From contig CP091733.1 of assembly GCA_022009975.1 (NCBI GenBank), positions 1,973,001 to 2,037,000 on the forward strand: 64,000 bases of DNA, read 5' to 3'. Below are positions 47,776-57,712 of the stretch, piece after piece. Source of the stretch: Phocaeicola vulgatus (lineage in GTDB: Bacteria; Bacteroidota; Bacteroidia; Bacteroidales; Tannerellaceae). Below the pieces are notes generated by a model that saw only the letters and a list, made by a program, of their open reading frames with translations, did no database searches and had not been told where the DNA came from. The stretch's first letter is position 1; every line of letters starts with the position of its first letter. A program made the translations under genes and the position numbers.

Positions 47776-48581
47776 CTCCTCCAAGAACAAAGGACGAGAC
47801 ATTTGCCTTTCGGCTCTTCATGCCTATGGTGGCAGACCTTAATCCTAACAATTTGCATGAAACATCAAGGCTGCTGCATTGAGAAAGAACAAGGGAACAG
47901 ACACGACCTGTTTTGTTCTTGAAGTTTGCAAAAGACAAGGTAATAATATTCTGTGCGCAACTTGCCAAGTATAGTAGTTGTATATTGTCGTTTTACTTTG
48001 TAAGCTATACCGAGTGTGTTATGTACACAGTGTGTCCTTGGTATAGTCTGCATAAATCTAATGCCATGCTAAAACACTGCGGAGGTTCGCCCAAGTGGCA
48101 GGAGGCGCAAAGCCTCCAAGGAACGTTGCGGCAATCATTTCGGAGAATAGAGCGGTAGCCAATAATCCACAAGTACATTTTACAGCGTACCAAGTGAGGG
48201 CATGTAAAACGTTGAATTGTTGAAAATAGGTGTTATCTTTATGAGAACCAACCACTTATACCCTCAACAAACTCTCAACAAATAGCTCTACACAACAAAT
48301 TACTGGGCAAAAAAGAAAGAAAGGAATGGTGTTCATGGTTTTCTCTTTTCAACATTATCTTTCTTTTGTTGAGAGATTTGTTGAGAATATGTTGAGCCGT
48401 AAATGCCTGATGTTCAATACTTCTTTCATCATATTCAACAATTCAACAAATAAGGGGTGTTTTGTCCGTCATTTTTATGAACAGAACTCATCCCCCTACA
48501 AGTAAGAATGTCATGCTTATGCTTCAGTACTTATTCACGACAGTACGACAGCGCCAAGCCAACAAACAAGCAAGAGGACAT
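47776..48581. other. Hairpin-rich tract with no recognisable gene
   Basis: About 800 bases that contain dyads CTATACC/GGTATAG (48005-48046) and GGAGGC/GCCTCC (48101-48117) and, from 48240 to 48440, repeated CAACAAA and TTGTTGAG words. The minus-strand frames here show no family resemblance. The setting next to a tyrosine recombinase suggests an element end, transfer origin or attachment region. Confidence 0.4.
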
Positions 48582-48956
48582 TCAACTAAAGGCGGTTGTT
48601 CTTCTATTGAGTTGTAGGATAATGACACTACTTTTCTCTTTTGCCCCGTACAATCTCTTGAAGATGGTGGCACGAAACCGAGCTGCCCCGTATGAGTTTA
48701 TACGGAAGCAAAGGGCAACAATCATCGGAAAGCCATACAACGTTTGCCAAATGCCATTGGAAGTTTCCTGTTTCTGTTGGACTTCCGACACCGTCAATAA
48801 ACCATCCTTGTATATTGACCTTATCACAGCATGGAGTTTCATGGCGGTGACATGAAGCATATCAACCAATTCACCCTCACTCATCCACAAGTCTTGCAAG
48901 TTGGACGGAATGGATAACATTCCATTTCCGTCCACGGTGATTACAGTCCTTTTCAT
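48582..48956 (-). CDS. Small RhuM-like/HTH protein following the integrase
   Basis: 124 aa, intact. The middle, LWMSEGELVDMLHVTAMKLHAVIRSIYKDGLL, could be a DNA-binding helix pair. The segment YGFPMIVALCFRINSYGAARFRATI resembles the conserved core of RhuM-type proteins. Its ATG overlaps the integrase stop (ATGA), so the two are translationally coupled; such small genes often accompany integrases of Bacteroides conjugative elements. Function is unknown. Elsewhere in the window (26945-27082) there is another RhuM-like fragment. Confidence 0.6.
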   Translation of the reverse strand: MKRTVITVDGNGMLSIPSNLQDLWMSEGELVDMLHVTAMKLHAVIRSIYKDGLLTVSEVQQKQETSNGIWQTLYGFPMIVALCFRINSYGAARFRATIFKRLYGAKEKSSVIILQLNRRTTAFS

Positions 48957-50185
48957 GCCATTCCCCCCATTGTCGGCATATGCCCCTTGATTCGACTTTC
49001 AAAAGCTGATATGTCATGCTCCAATTTAGTACTTGTCACCTTTGCGTAAATTTGTGTTGTGGCGATGTCCGTATGTCCCAGTATCTTGCTTACACTCTCT
49101 ATCGGCATACCGTAGTTTAAAGCCAAAAACTGCGAACGAATGCCGGCTTACATGAAATGAAATTCGCTTCTTGATGCCACACATTTTTTTGCCACTTTCT
49201 TTATACGCTTGTTTACCATGTCAAGTGAGCCAATATTAAACAAGTGCATATCTTTTCTCAATGGCTTGTAACGTTCAATTATCTGTATGGCTGCATCTAT
49301 CAGTTTAATTTTGAATGGTACGCCTGTCTTTTGACGCTGAGAAACTATCCATGGAGACCCAGATATAATGGCAACATTGTCCTCTGTAAGATTCTTGATG
49401 TCAACGAAAGAGATACCTGTCCAACAACCAAACATAAACAAGTCTCTCGCAAAAAGCAAAGTTTGGATTTTTCCAACTCTATTCCTGCCAATATGTCCAA
49501 TTCTTCCTCTGTCAAGAACTCACGCTCCTTGTGGTCTGGGTCAACGTGGTACATGGCAAACGGATTTCTCTGTATCTTGCCGTTGTAGTGTGCTGCCGTG
49601 ACGATATGCTTCAATGGTATGGAGTATATCCAAATGGTAGATTGCGTGAGTAAAATGACATTATTCAAATACAGACAAAAAAATCACGGATGAACTCCTC
49701 GGTAAGCTAATTCATGGACATATCGCTGCGCTTGTGCGGAAAGTTGATGAACTCGGCAACGTACTTTCTTACCGTCAGATACTTGCGGTAGGTTCGGACA
49801 GCTCGGTCTTTTTCCCACGCGTTGGGCAAAGGCTGCGTTCTCCTTGTCAAAAAGCTCTGAGTAATGTCTCATACTCCGTACCTATGCCTTGATATGCGTT
49901 TCTCACCATTTCAGCGGTAACGAACGCCTCACGGTCGGAAAGCCGTTGGTAATGCTTAGCGATTTGAGCCTTGATGTTATCAAGCGCAAAGTTCACCTCA
50001 TTGGCTTCCTTGCTTCTGCCTTTGGCTCTGTTGCCCTTGGCATCCCATATCGCCTTGGTCACGCTCAGCTTGCAACTGAACTGTGCGATAGTTCCGTTGA
50101 TTGTCACTCGTCCCATGATAGGGACAACTCCGTTTCTCTCCTTGCTTCCATTTACATAGAAGACAGTCTTGAATGTACTTCTCAT
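48953..50185 (-). pseudogene. IntDOT-like tyrosine recombinase, several frameshifts
   Basis: Four pieces rebuild a protein of about 410 aa. N-terminal arm-binding domain MRSTFKTVFYVNGSKERNGVVPIMGRVTING; core-binding domain around RVGKDRAVRTYRKYLTVRKYVAEF; catalytic part LFMFGCWTGISFVDIKNL, ISFHVSRHSFAVLALNYGMPIESVSKILGHTDIATTQIYAKV. At the place of the first catalytic arginine there is serine (TGIS), as in IntDOT of Bacteroides conjugative transposons, whereas HxxR, H and Y are kept. Indels lie in A or T runs near 49175, 49115, 49455 and 49815-49870. No transfer genes accompany it here, so it is a remnant or a small integrative element. Confidence 0.75.
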
Positions 50186-50526
50186 AATTGTTTGCTTTTT
50201 GTTCAGTGCAAAATTAAACTATGAGAGCTGCATGGCAAATTCACAACCTGTGCAGAATGGAGAAACAAGAACCGACACCGTTAAAAAAGCTCATTAGGGC
50301 GTTTTTCTGAGGTAATGAATTGAAAGCGTTTCCACTTCTCAAATCTGCTATTTTCGCATTTCCTCACGAACGTCACTTAAAGCCAACAACTGCCACAACC
50401 ACTTGAAACTCAAAACAAAAGCCCAAATCTGCTATTTTTTGCTTTTTTAGTCATTCTTTTTCCGAAAAGTTAATGTTTTCAGGAAAACTGCCAATTTTAA
50501 TCTCAAGCATCTTTCAAAAAATGCTG

Positions 50527-50581
50527 TTTTAACACTGTTATAACAGCATTAAAATGGTGTTATAACACTGTTTTAAATGAT
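50527..50581. repeat. 11-bp-periodic TTAAAA array, copy 3
   Basis: Five exact 11-base units: TTTTAACACTG, TTATAACAGCA, TTAAAATGGTG, TTATAACACTG, TTTTAAATGAT. The design is the same as at 19990 and 26813 (a six-base A/T core and a five-base CACTG-like part), though the sequence is more diverged. Confidence 0.65.
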
Positions 50582-50608
50582 TTTATTCATAGCGGCATTT
50601 TAAAACAT

Positions 50609-50706
50609 ACATACCGTTGTTTTAAAAAAAACATTGGACGTTTTTGAAAAAACATTGGACGTTTTAAAAAATTCCTCGTGACGTTTTTTTCAAAACAACG
50701 GTATGT
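50609..50706. repeat. Inverted-repeat element with internal ACATTGGACG direct repeats
   Basis: ACATACCGTTGTTTT (50609-50623) and its perfect complement (50692-50706) enclose 68 bases. Those contain two copies of AAAACATTGGACGTTTT (near 50627-50645 and 50649-50665) and a third, partial GTGACGTTTT. It lies between the integrase start and the end of the 1822-aa gene. The 583-base gap 50186-50768 holds this, copy 3 of the 11-bp array, and no gene. Confidence 0.6.
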
Positions 50707-50768
50707 TTTTTTGATACATTTTCAGCCTAAAAAGAGGGCATCAAAATAGTTGTTTTGACACAGCCTCG

Positions 50769-53700
50769 TTAATATAAACGAACTTTGCCTACTTCGCTCT
50801 TCCCGTCTGCCGTCTGGACAGTCACCACATAAATGCCCGGGGACGACACGTGGATTTCACGATAGAAATCATTTGCCTTTATCTCATTCACCAAGGATCC
50901 GTTTATCCGGCAAATCCGTATTTTTTCAACCGGGACAGAGGATGAACTGACCACTATACGGTTCTGGCCCAATGTGTAGATAAGCGTGCGAGAGGTCTCT
51001 ATCTCCTCGTTTTGGGTCGGTGCTCCTGCGCGCAGATAATACCGTCCGCCCACATTACCCTTTATCCGGACACTCACTCCTTCGCTCAACGGGATTTCCG
51101 TATGGTTCACCGCATCATACAAGGAGAGGTTGGAGAATGATTCCGTTCCGTTAAATGTCAAAGCCACCTCGTCGGTCAATCCTCCATACGTTCCAAGTGG
51201 AATGCCATACATCTTGTCGGTCTGGTTCACGCTGACTGCCATCGATCCGGCTACGGTGTAAACCATCGGGACACCTGCCAGGTTGGGATCCAAGAACAGC
51301 TCGGCATCTTCGCTCGTCTGATAATCAGCAACGGCTCCGGCAGAATAGCGCACCACCGCATGGCTCACTTTTCCATCGGCTGAAGCGGTGATTCGCAAAG
51401 TGCGTGTCGTCGTCCTGCCATCATTCTCCTTTCCTAACACCTGCATAGCCGAAGTGAACGTAATCTCTTTGTTCGCCGGATCATTTATCCGAACAAAGAA
51501 AGAGTGCAACGGAGGGATTGTAAAGTTAGTGGAACCGTCTCCCGTAATTCCTCCTTCTTCGCCATCATTATCCAAGGCAACACCCTGTTTGTCACCTACG
51601 ATATACCAATATTTCCTATCCAATTGGTGATTCACTTTAAAGAACTCTTTCATGTCCAAATGGGCGATAAATGGATTTCCTACCAAATAATAATCTGTTC
51701 CATTGTTGTTCTCCAACGTGAATTTAATCGGTTCATCCGGTTTTGCAGGATCGAATTCGGAATGCAGCTTATATAACTGGTCGGAAATCAAGAGCCCGGC
51801 TTTGTCACTTCTCTCCAAGCTGTCACTTCCCATATGACTACCCGGCTTTGTAAGATAGGCGTACTTGACATCCTCTTTCGGCAATCGTATCAATGCCTTT
51901 TGGAAAGCATCTTTCACATCCTGCACCTTCAACGAGAAGCCTTGGGTCGGTTTGTATTTGTCAATCGTCTTGTTAAAGACACTGCTCCAATTTCCCTGCA
52001 CTGCCATCGTTTTAGGCACGAGTTGTGTACCCGGACTAACCATCATAACTGCGGTCTGGCTCCAGGCACGCTGATAGACTGATGGCTGATACCTGTTGTT
52101 TATCTTCTCATCGAAGTGAATCGGTTGGAAATACTCAGCATTTTCCCTTCCGGTTTCCTTCTTCGTATAGAAATCCCCGGAAAAGACATCATTCAATGGA
52201 GTGGACAACAGATGCCATTTTCCTGCCTCTATTTCGTAATCCACCCAAGCCTTCTTATAAGCCAAGTACTCGGCATGTACAACCTCAGCTTCCGGCTCGA
52301 TATGGATTTGCTCACACAGATTGGCACGGAAACGTTCCGTTATATATCCCGTTTTTTCAGGATTTTCAAATGTCATCAATTCATATTCTATGCCGGTCGT
52401 ACGCGGAGCGATATAATCCGGTTTGTAATTGTCCCACCAGAGACGCTCGGTGTGGCCAGCATTATACAATTCCACCTGCTTGCCCTTAGGGACAACCACC
52501 TTCGAGAAGAACATCGGAGTATATGCCCGTCCGGCCATTTCATATTCTGCTTTTTCACTATTCGGATAAGTCTTTCCATTCGCCGTCATATTGAGCCGCG
52601 CCCGTGTTGCCCGCTGCCAGTTGTCATCATTATTCCAAGTGCCAATAGTATATGGTCCCGTTCCCTTCTGTGTGTCATTCCAAACCAAATATTCCGGAAC
52701 CACAATCATCGTCACGGTAATCTGTCCTTCACAAGCGAGACGGGTAGAACCCGACGTTGCATTCTTTTTAGCCTCTTCATAAAAGGCGGTAAATGTATAT
52801 TCATATCCCTCTTTCGGCTCGAATTTCTGCAATTGGCTCGTTTCTCTCGCAAGTATATTTCCTTCATAATCGAAATGAACCATCATCTTATCTTCGAACG
52901 AAGAACCCTCCACATACGTTTCGGCATGCAACGCATCCAAATAACCGATAGGGAAGTCAAACTCATGATTAGCTTCATCGTTAATCAGAGGTTTATATTC
53001 CGGATCATTCGTTCCCACCAAATAGATATATTTAAACTTGGCATCTTCTGCATAGATAGAATCCACCGGCTGCATTACACCGTTTTCTTCACTGACAAAA
53101 GTCGCACCTCGCAGATCGATCGTCAAGCGCTTCGTGTCACTGATATCTTTCAACTGCTTATATCCGATACGGATATTGGGGTTATGGTCTGCCGGATAAA
53201 TCAAGCTGTTAAATCCGATGTGCAAGTTCGGAGAGTTGCCTGTAACATTCATCATCACCGGAATATAGTTCCAACATATCATGTGCTCTGTTATTCCTGG
53301 AATGGTGATTTTAATAGGCATAATGACCATGTGCAATCCCGGATTCACCAATGTCAAAGTCAGTTTCTTTTTATGAAGAATCAATCCTGCATACTGACCA
53401 CTTGTTGGTTTAATATCTACATAATATTTCAATAAATTTCTCTTTGCCTCAGTGAAATCACCTGCCGCTGGCGTATCATCTGAGATCTGATCCGCATCCG
53501 GATAAATATCGCGGAAAGACTTTAGCGCCTCACGCACAGAGACTCCGTATGTCGCATTCACGTCTCTGAATTCGGCTTCCGTATCGATGTTGGCCGATGT
53601 ACCGAAGAACCAGTCGAAATAAACGTTTGAGCCATCCAACTCCTTATAACCGCCTTCGCCATCCGAAATCTTTAAATCCACGGTGAAGTCCAACACCTTT

Positions 53701-56237
53701 CCGGCACAATAGGTAGTAGAAGGTTCGACAACCTCGCCATTGACACGTACCACATTAAGTGATTTCACCATAAAATCGGTCCGAATCGCACAAGGAGAAC
53801 CCCAATCGTCCAAAAAGTCAGAAGCATGAGCAACACCATCATTCGTGTCAGGTTTTGTTATCAACAACCAATAAGGACGATTCGGTATCAACTTGGAAAA
53901 GAAGTCAACGGTCAATGTCCTATTGCCTACCACATCCTCTCCTCTAAAGAAGAAATACCGACCTCCTTCCTGATTATTTAGAGCCAATGAGGTTTCATCA
54001 TCTCCTGCCTGATACTCTTTATTCTCGCCAAACGGAGTCTTGAAGTTCAGCTGTTGGAACTTAGAGAATCCTGTTTCAGGTTCTATCGCAGATCTATTGA
54101 GAGCCTCTTCAACCCGTTTTGAATAATCAGAAATAGTAGCTTCCAACTCCACCATGCTTTTATGAAACAGCACTGTATCCACAAAACAGAAATCGACACC
54201 ATGGTTTCCTGGCGTATTCTCATCAATTCCTAAACGGGAAAGAATACGCGTCCAGTCCATCGAGAAATTAACACGCACCGCATCTTCAGTACAGTTCATG
54301 GTTAACTGAGTCACCTCCGCTTGCGGCTTCTTCATATAGACACGGATATCATCCACATACATATCACCACCATTGGTAGAAGCCGACTGGTTGTCGATTT
54401 GAACGACATACGAATCATAGTCGATTTCGGAATGGTTGACAAAAGAGAAATAGAGTTGCATCCAGTCGTTCTTTCTCGATTCGCCCAAATCCAGATAAGA
54501 ACATGGAATCTGCCCGGTCTGCTGGCGGTAAATAGGTGTATATGTCTTTACGCCATCCATCTCACGCACACCCATAATGGTAAACAGCATGGCAGCATTA
54601 TTCGAATCCGAACCTCCACGGGCACATTTCACCCAGGCAGTTATGAACAGCTCGGAACCTTTACATAAATTCTCCATAAAAGGAACCCTGGCAACCACAC
54701 CCGGCCGGTCAGAGGCATCGATATACATGTGGAAAGAGCTCTTGTTTCCACGGCTGTTGTAACGGATTGGATCGTTGTCATCTGGAAGAGGACGCGATGC
54801 CCATCCTCCGGGACATTCCATATACGAATTGGTCAGTGCATAATATCCCCATTCCGGGAAATCACCATTACCGTGCGGGAAGTCAGAGTTCTTTCCATAG
54901 CTTCCATCATAAAAGCCGTACGAACAAGCCTCCCAGTTTCGAGGGAAAGGATAGTATTTCGGATTGCTAAACACTAAGTTGGCGACATTCTTATCATAGT
55001 CGAAGTTCTGCTCCGTCAGCAATTCAAAATTAGCTTTCAAGTATTCCGGTGTACGGTAGTAATTAGGCTGTCCGACTTGTTGATGGGCTTTCACCTCGGT
55101 TTGGGTAAGCAAATTCCCCTCCTCTTTGAACGTCAACTTAAAACGGGCAATATTATACCTTTTCCCATTTATTGTCTTATAGACAACAATAGATGCTTTT
55201 GCATTATTTGCCACCCTGTTTCCTGTCGGATAGTTAAACTTTATTATTGAATTTGTTCCAGAAATGGTTGTATTCGCCAAAGTAATGCCTGCCGTATTAT
55301 TCTTAAGCTCCACATTCAGACTTTTAGTGATGGGATCATTCGCCTTATTCACTCCGGGAATGGCATATCCTCTCGGTTCCTTCGTCAATGCAACCAAATC
55401 CAAGGTCTTATTTGCCCTACGGCGTGTCGGAAAGGTTATTTCCATCTCTTCGAAATAGGCATTGGTCGTTTCATCGTTACTTGTCAACTTACTAATATTT
55501 TGATTCCATCTCTTGACATAACTTGCATTCTCATTGTCATCTACGTTACAGATATAATAAATTACACGATGAGAGAGCGTCGGTTCCCAATAACCATTCT
55601 GGAAACGAGAATGATGAGAAGTTTGCTTATCATACTTTTCCGTATAGTCATTATAGCCGGAGACATCACACGCTACCAAATAATATTTATTATCCAAATT
55701 AGGATTGGTATTTCCAGGGAACATTCTATCAAAATCCGCCTTGGTTGGATAATGAAAGTACATATTATCCAATACCGTTGTTCCCGTTAGGGGTGAACCG
55801 ACATAACCATTTTTAAAACGGTAACCTTTTACTCTTTCCGGCATCAACAGGTCGTCATAATTCCAATTGTACACTTTGCTATGCGTTTTAAACGTTGATA
55901 ACCTTCGGATATCGTACCAACGCTGATATGTCTGGATACTATAATCAGCATTCAGTTTGTCTGGCAAACTCAAGAGCAATGTCGTCCCGGCATGAACATA
56001 TAAAGTATCGACACTGGTATGCGTTCCCTGCACCTTGCCACCGGCAATCTCCCAGAACTCAACGCCGTCGAACCTGTCCGCTGCGCTTATTTGAAACTCT
56101 TTTTGCAAATCGTGCCATTTGGCAGCTTTGGTTCGGATTTCTATATCTTCATAATTAAAATACCCTCCACTTTGCCCCCAACTCTTTTGCAAGGGGAAAA
56201 GCAACAACACCCATATAATAACAAAGAGATTCCTCAT
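50769..56237 (-). CDS. Giant secreted surface protein (1822 aa) with T9SS type A-like C-terminal tail, candidate fimbrial tip adhesin
   Basis: Signal peptide RNLFVIIWVLLLFPLQKSWGQ. No enzyme motif is recognised. The body is beta-rich with several carbohydrate-binding or Ig-like looking regions (YVDDIRVYMKKPQAEV near residue 630 is like the end of a jelly-roll). The last 75 residues, RTLIYTLGQNRIVVSSSSVPVEKIRICRING and FYREIHVSSPGIYVVTVQTADGKSEVGKVRLY, are a type A sorting-domain-like beta-sandwich for the type IX secretion system. It ends the fimbrial gene set, 16 bases after a fimbrial lipoprotein gene, where P. gingivalis-type loci place tip proteins. It is the longest unbroken frame in the window. 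Confidence 0.75.
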   Translation of the reverse strand: MRNLFVIIWVLLLFPLQKSWGQSGGYFNYEDIEIRTKAAKWHDLQKEFQISAADRFDGVEFWEIAGGKVQGTHTSVDTLYVHAGTTLLLSLPDKLNADYSIQTYQRWYDIRRLSTFKTHSKVYNWNYDDLLMPERVKGYRFKNGYVGSPLTGTTVLDNMYFHYPTKADFDRMFPGNTNPNLDNKYYLVACDVSGYNDYTEKYDKQTSHHSRFQNGYWEPTLSHRVIYYICNVDDNENASYVKRWNQNISKLTSNDETTNAYFEEMEITFPTRRRANKTLDLVALTKEPRGYAIPGVNKANDPITKSLNVELKNNTAGITLANTTISGTNSIIKFNYPTGNRVANNAKASIVVYKTINGKRYNIARFKLTFKEEGNLLTQTEVKAHQQVGQPNYYRTPEYLKANFELLTEQNFDYDKNVANLVFSNPKYYPFPRNWEACSYGFYDGSYGKNSDFPHGNGDFPEWGYYALTNSYMECPGGWASRPLPDDNDPIRYNSRGNKSSFHMYIDASDRPGVVARVPFMENLCKGSELFITAWVKCARGGSDSNNAAMLFTIMGVREMDGVKTYTPIYRQQTGQIPCSYLDLGESRKNDWMQLYFSFVNHSEIDYDSYVVQIDNQSASTNGGDMYVDDIRVYMKKPQAEVTQLTMNCTEDAVRVNFSMDWTRILSRLGIDENTPGNHGVDFCFVDTVLFHKSMVELEATISDYSKRVEEALNRSAIEPETGFSKFQQLNFKTPFGENKEYQAGDDETSLALNNQEGGRYFFFRGEDVVGNRTLTVDFFSKLIPNRPYWLLITKPDTNDGVAHASDFLDDWGSPCAIRTDFMVKSLNVVRVNGEVVEPSTTYCAGKVLDFTVDLKISDGEGGYKELDGSNVYFDWFFGTSANIDTEAEFRDVNATYGVSVREALKSFRDIYPDADQISDDTPAAGDFTEAKRNLLKYYVDIKPTSGQYAGLILHKKKLTLTLVNPGLHMVIMPIKITIPGITEHMICWNYIPVMMNVTGNSPNLHIGFNSLIYPADHNPNIRIGYKQLKDISDTKRLTIDLRGATFVSEENGVMQPVDSIYAEDAKFKYIYLVGTNDPEYKPLINDEANHEFDFPIGYLDALHAETYVEGSSFEDKMMVHFDYEGNILARETSQLQKFEPKEGYEYTFTAFYEEAKKNATSGSTRLACEGQITVTMIVVPEYLVWNDTQKGTGPYTIGTWNNDDNWQRATRARLNMTANGKTYPNSEKAEYEMAGRAYTPMFFSKVVVPKGKQVELYNAGHTERLWWDNYKPDYIAPRTTGIEYELMTFENPEKTGYITERFRANLCEQIHIEPEAEVVHAEYLAYKKAWVDYEIEAGKWHLLSTPLNDVFSGDFYTKKETGRENAEYFQPIHFDEKINNRYQPSVYQRAWSQTAVMMVSPGTQLVPKTMAVQGNWSSVFNKTIDKYKPTQGFSLKVQDVKDAFQKALIRLPKEDVKYAYLTKPGSHMGSDSLERSDKAGLLISDQLYKLHSEFDPAKPDEPIKFTLENNNGTDYYLVGNPFIAHLDMKEFFKVNHQLDRKYWYIVGDKQGVALDNDGEEGGITGDGSTNFTIPPLHSFFVRINDPANKEITFTSAMQVLGKENDGRTTTRTLRITASADGKVSHAVVRYSAGAVADYQTSEDAELFLDPNLAGVPMVYTVAGSMAVSVNQTDKMYGIPLGTYGGLTDEVALTFNGTESFSNLSLYDAVNHTEIPLSEGVSVRIKGNVGGRYYLRAGAPTQNEEIETSRTLIYTLGQNRIVVSSSSVPVEKIRICRINGSLVNEIKANDFYREIHVSSPGIYVVTVQTADGKSEVGKVRLY

Positions 56238-56253
56238 ATCTTATTCTCCTTTC

Positions 56254-57693
56254 TTACTTTTTTCTCGTTAAACTAACCGCTTCATACCATACAGGCTTCT
56301 TGCCCCAATTCAAGGCTGCAGACGGATAAGTTGTATCCCAATCCTGCAACGGGACAGTCATTATGGTCAAAGAGGCATTATTGATTTGCTGCGGTTCCAA
56401 CACATCAAAGAGTAACTCTATTTTCTTTTCAGGCATGGAAGTCAGATGCGCTTCAAACGTTGCTGCGCCCTGTACACTTTCGATGGTAATAAAGGATTTT
56501 GAGGCATCCAAATCCGAGACACTCCAATTCCATTTTGTCACCGCCTCCCTCTTTGTTATTGTTCCAAGATCATCGTGAGTAAGGAACTCTCCTTCGACAG
56601 AGAAATAACATCCTTCCGGCAACTTGAACAGATAATTATTGGTCAATGTATTATTACCCAAATTTACCAACGTAGGATACCCACCTATCGGCGCAACAGA
56701 AGCTTTGACTGTCAACTGCAATGTGGAGTTCAACAAGTGGAGGGAAACCGGCAACACCTGATTCCTGACCAAAGAGGTGGTTTTTAATACTCCTGTAAAC
56801 TTCTCTCCGTTTATTGTCAACGTCACCTCAAAAGGATTTGTTCCTGTTGTCTCATTTACATAAAACTCCACGATTTCTGATACCGTGTTGTTCGCCACCG
56901 TCACAGCGGGATTAATATCTACCGAAATGGAAGATGCAACCGGAGCAGTAGTAACGGCAGCCCCTTTAAACAAAGCGACTTCGTTGGCAAAGCTCTTCAT
57001 CTCTAACTTGGTAATCACGGCATCCTTTCCACGGTTGTTGGCCAACTGCATCTTCACCTTTGCCACCAGACGGACCAAAGAGATTGTGATGCGCTGTCCG
57101 TCAACGGAGACATTCACCTCTTGCTTCACACTCATCGGGATAAAATCCGTTTTATTCTTTATGCCGTCATATAAACCGTTCTTCGGGTTTTCTATGACAT
57201 AGGTAGATAATTCGTCCGGCAAAGTCTTGCCCTCTTTGAAATCATCGCCTTTCAACAAGGCATCCAAAGTAGATGACTTATCTTTAACGTACGCCTTTTC
57301 CATATTGGCAAAGGCATAGAAGGTCTTTTTACCAGGAGGAAGAGACTCTATGGTCGTAGAGTACTGTGCCAAGTTGCCTTTTGCAGCCTCCTCATTACCC
57401 GTTCCATCAAAATAGATATGCCGTTCTATCTCCTTATTCTCATTGACAATCAAGAGATGGAGCGAATGGATAAATTCACCCGCTTGGGCATACTCATCTC
57501 CGTGGTAAGCTTTCGTTTCCGATATGTTTGCCGCACCAATTACCACCGACACCTTCTCCAAACTCCCTTTAGGAGGGATAACCGGTGCTGGCATCTCCTC
57601 GTCTGTTATCACTTTCGTACAAGCCATGAGTAAAACCCAAGCTGACAAGCAGGCAAACAGTTTGATATTTATGACAGGTCGTATCCGTTGCAT
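56254..57693 (-). CDS. Fimbrial accessory lipoprotein (fimbrillin-like fold)
   Basis: About 479 aa from MQRIRPVINIKLFACLSAWVLLMACTK, with lipobox cysteine at about residue 25; an upstream ATG at 57735 overlaps the preceding gene and is not favoured. The early region (KVSVVIGAANISETKAYHGDEYAQAGEFIHSLHLLIVNENKEIERHIYF) and TFYAFANMEKAY resemble the N-terminal domain of fimbrillins. VRLVAKVKMQLANNRG corresponds to the domain joint where arginine protease cleaves P. gingivalis fimbrillins. A basic C-terminus (SLTRKK) ends it. It is probably a minor or tip-associated pilin. Confidence 0.7.
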   Translation of the reverse strand: MQRIRPVINIKLFACLSAWVLLMACTKVITDEEMPAPVIPPKGSLEKVSVVIGAANISETKAYHGDEYAQAGEFIHSLHLLIVNENKEIERHIYFDGTGNEEAAKGNLAQYSTTIESLPPGKKTFYAFANMEKAYVKDKSSTLDALLKGDDFKEGKTLPDELSTYVIENPKNGLYDGIKNKTDFIPMSVKQEVNVSVDGQRITISLVRLVAKVKMQLANNRGKDAVITKLEMKSFANEVALFKGAAVTTAPVASSISVDINPAVTVANNTVSEIVEFYVNETTGTNPFEVTLTINGEKFTGVLKTTSLVRNQVLPVSLHLLNSTLQLTVKASVAPIGGYPTLVNLGNNTLTNNYLFKLPEGCYFSVEGEFLTHDDLGTITKREAVTKWNWSVSDLDASKSFITIESVQGAATFEAHLTSMPEKKIELLFDVLEPQQINNASLTIMTVPLQDWDTTYPSAALNWGKKPVWYEAVSLTRKK

Positions 57694-57712
57694 ATTATTC
57701 TTCCTTTCCCGA

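Noticed and set aside
47657..48255. Small minus-strand ORFs in the 47.6-48.3 kb tract
   Set aside because: Short, mutually overlapping, no ribosome sites or recognisable motifs, and running through hairpins.
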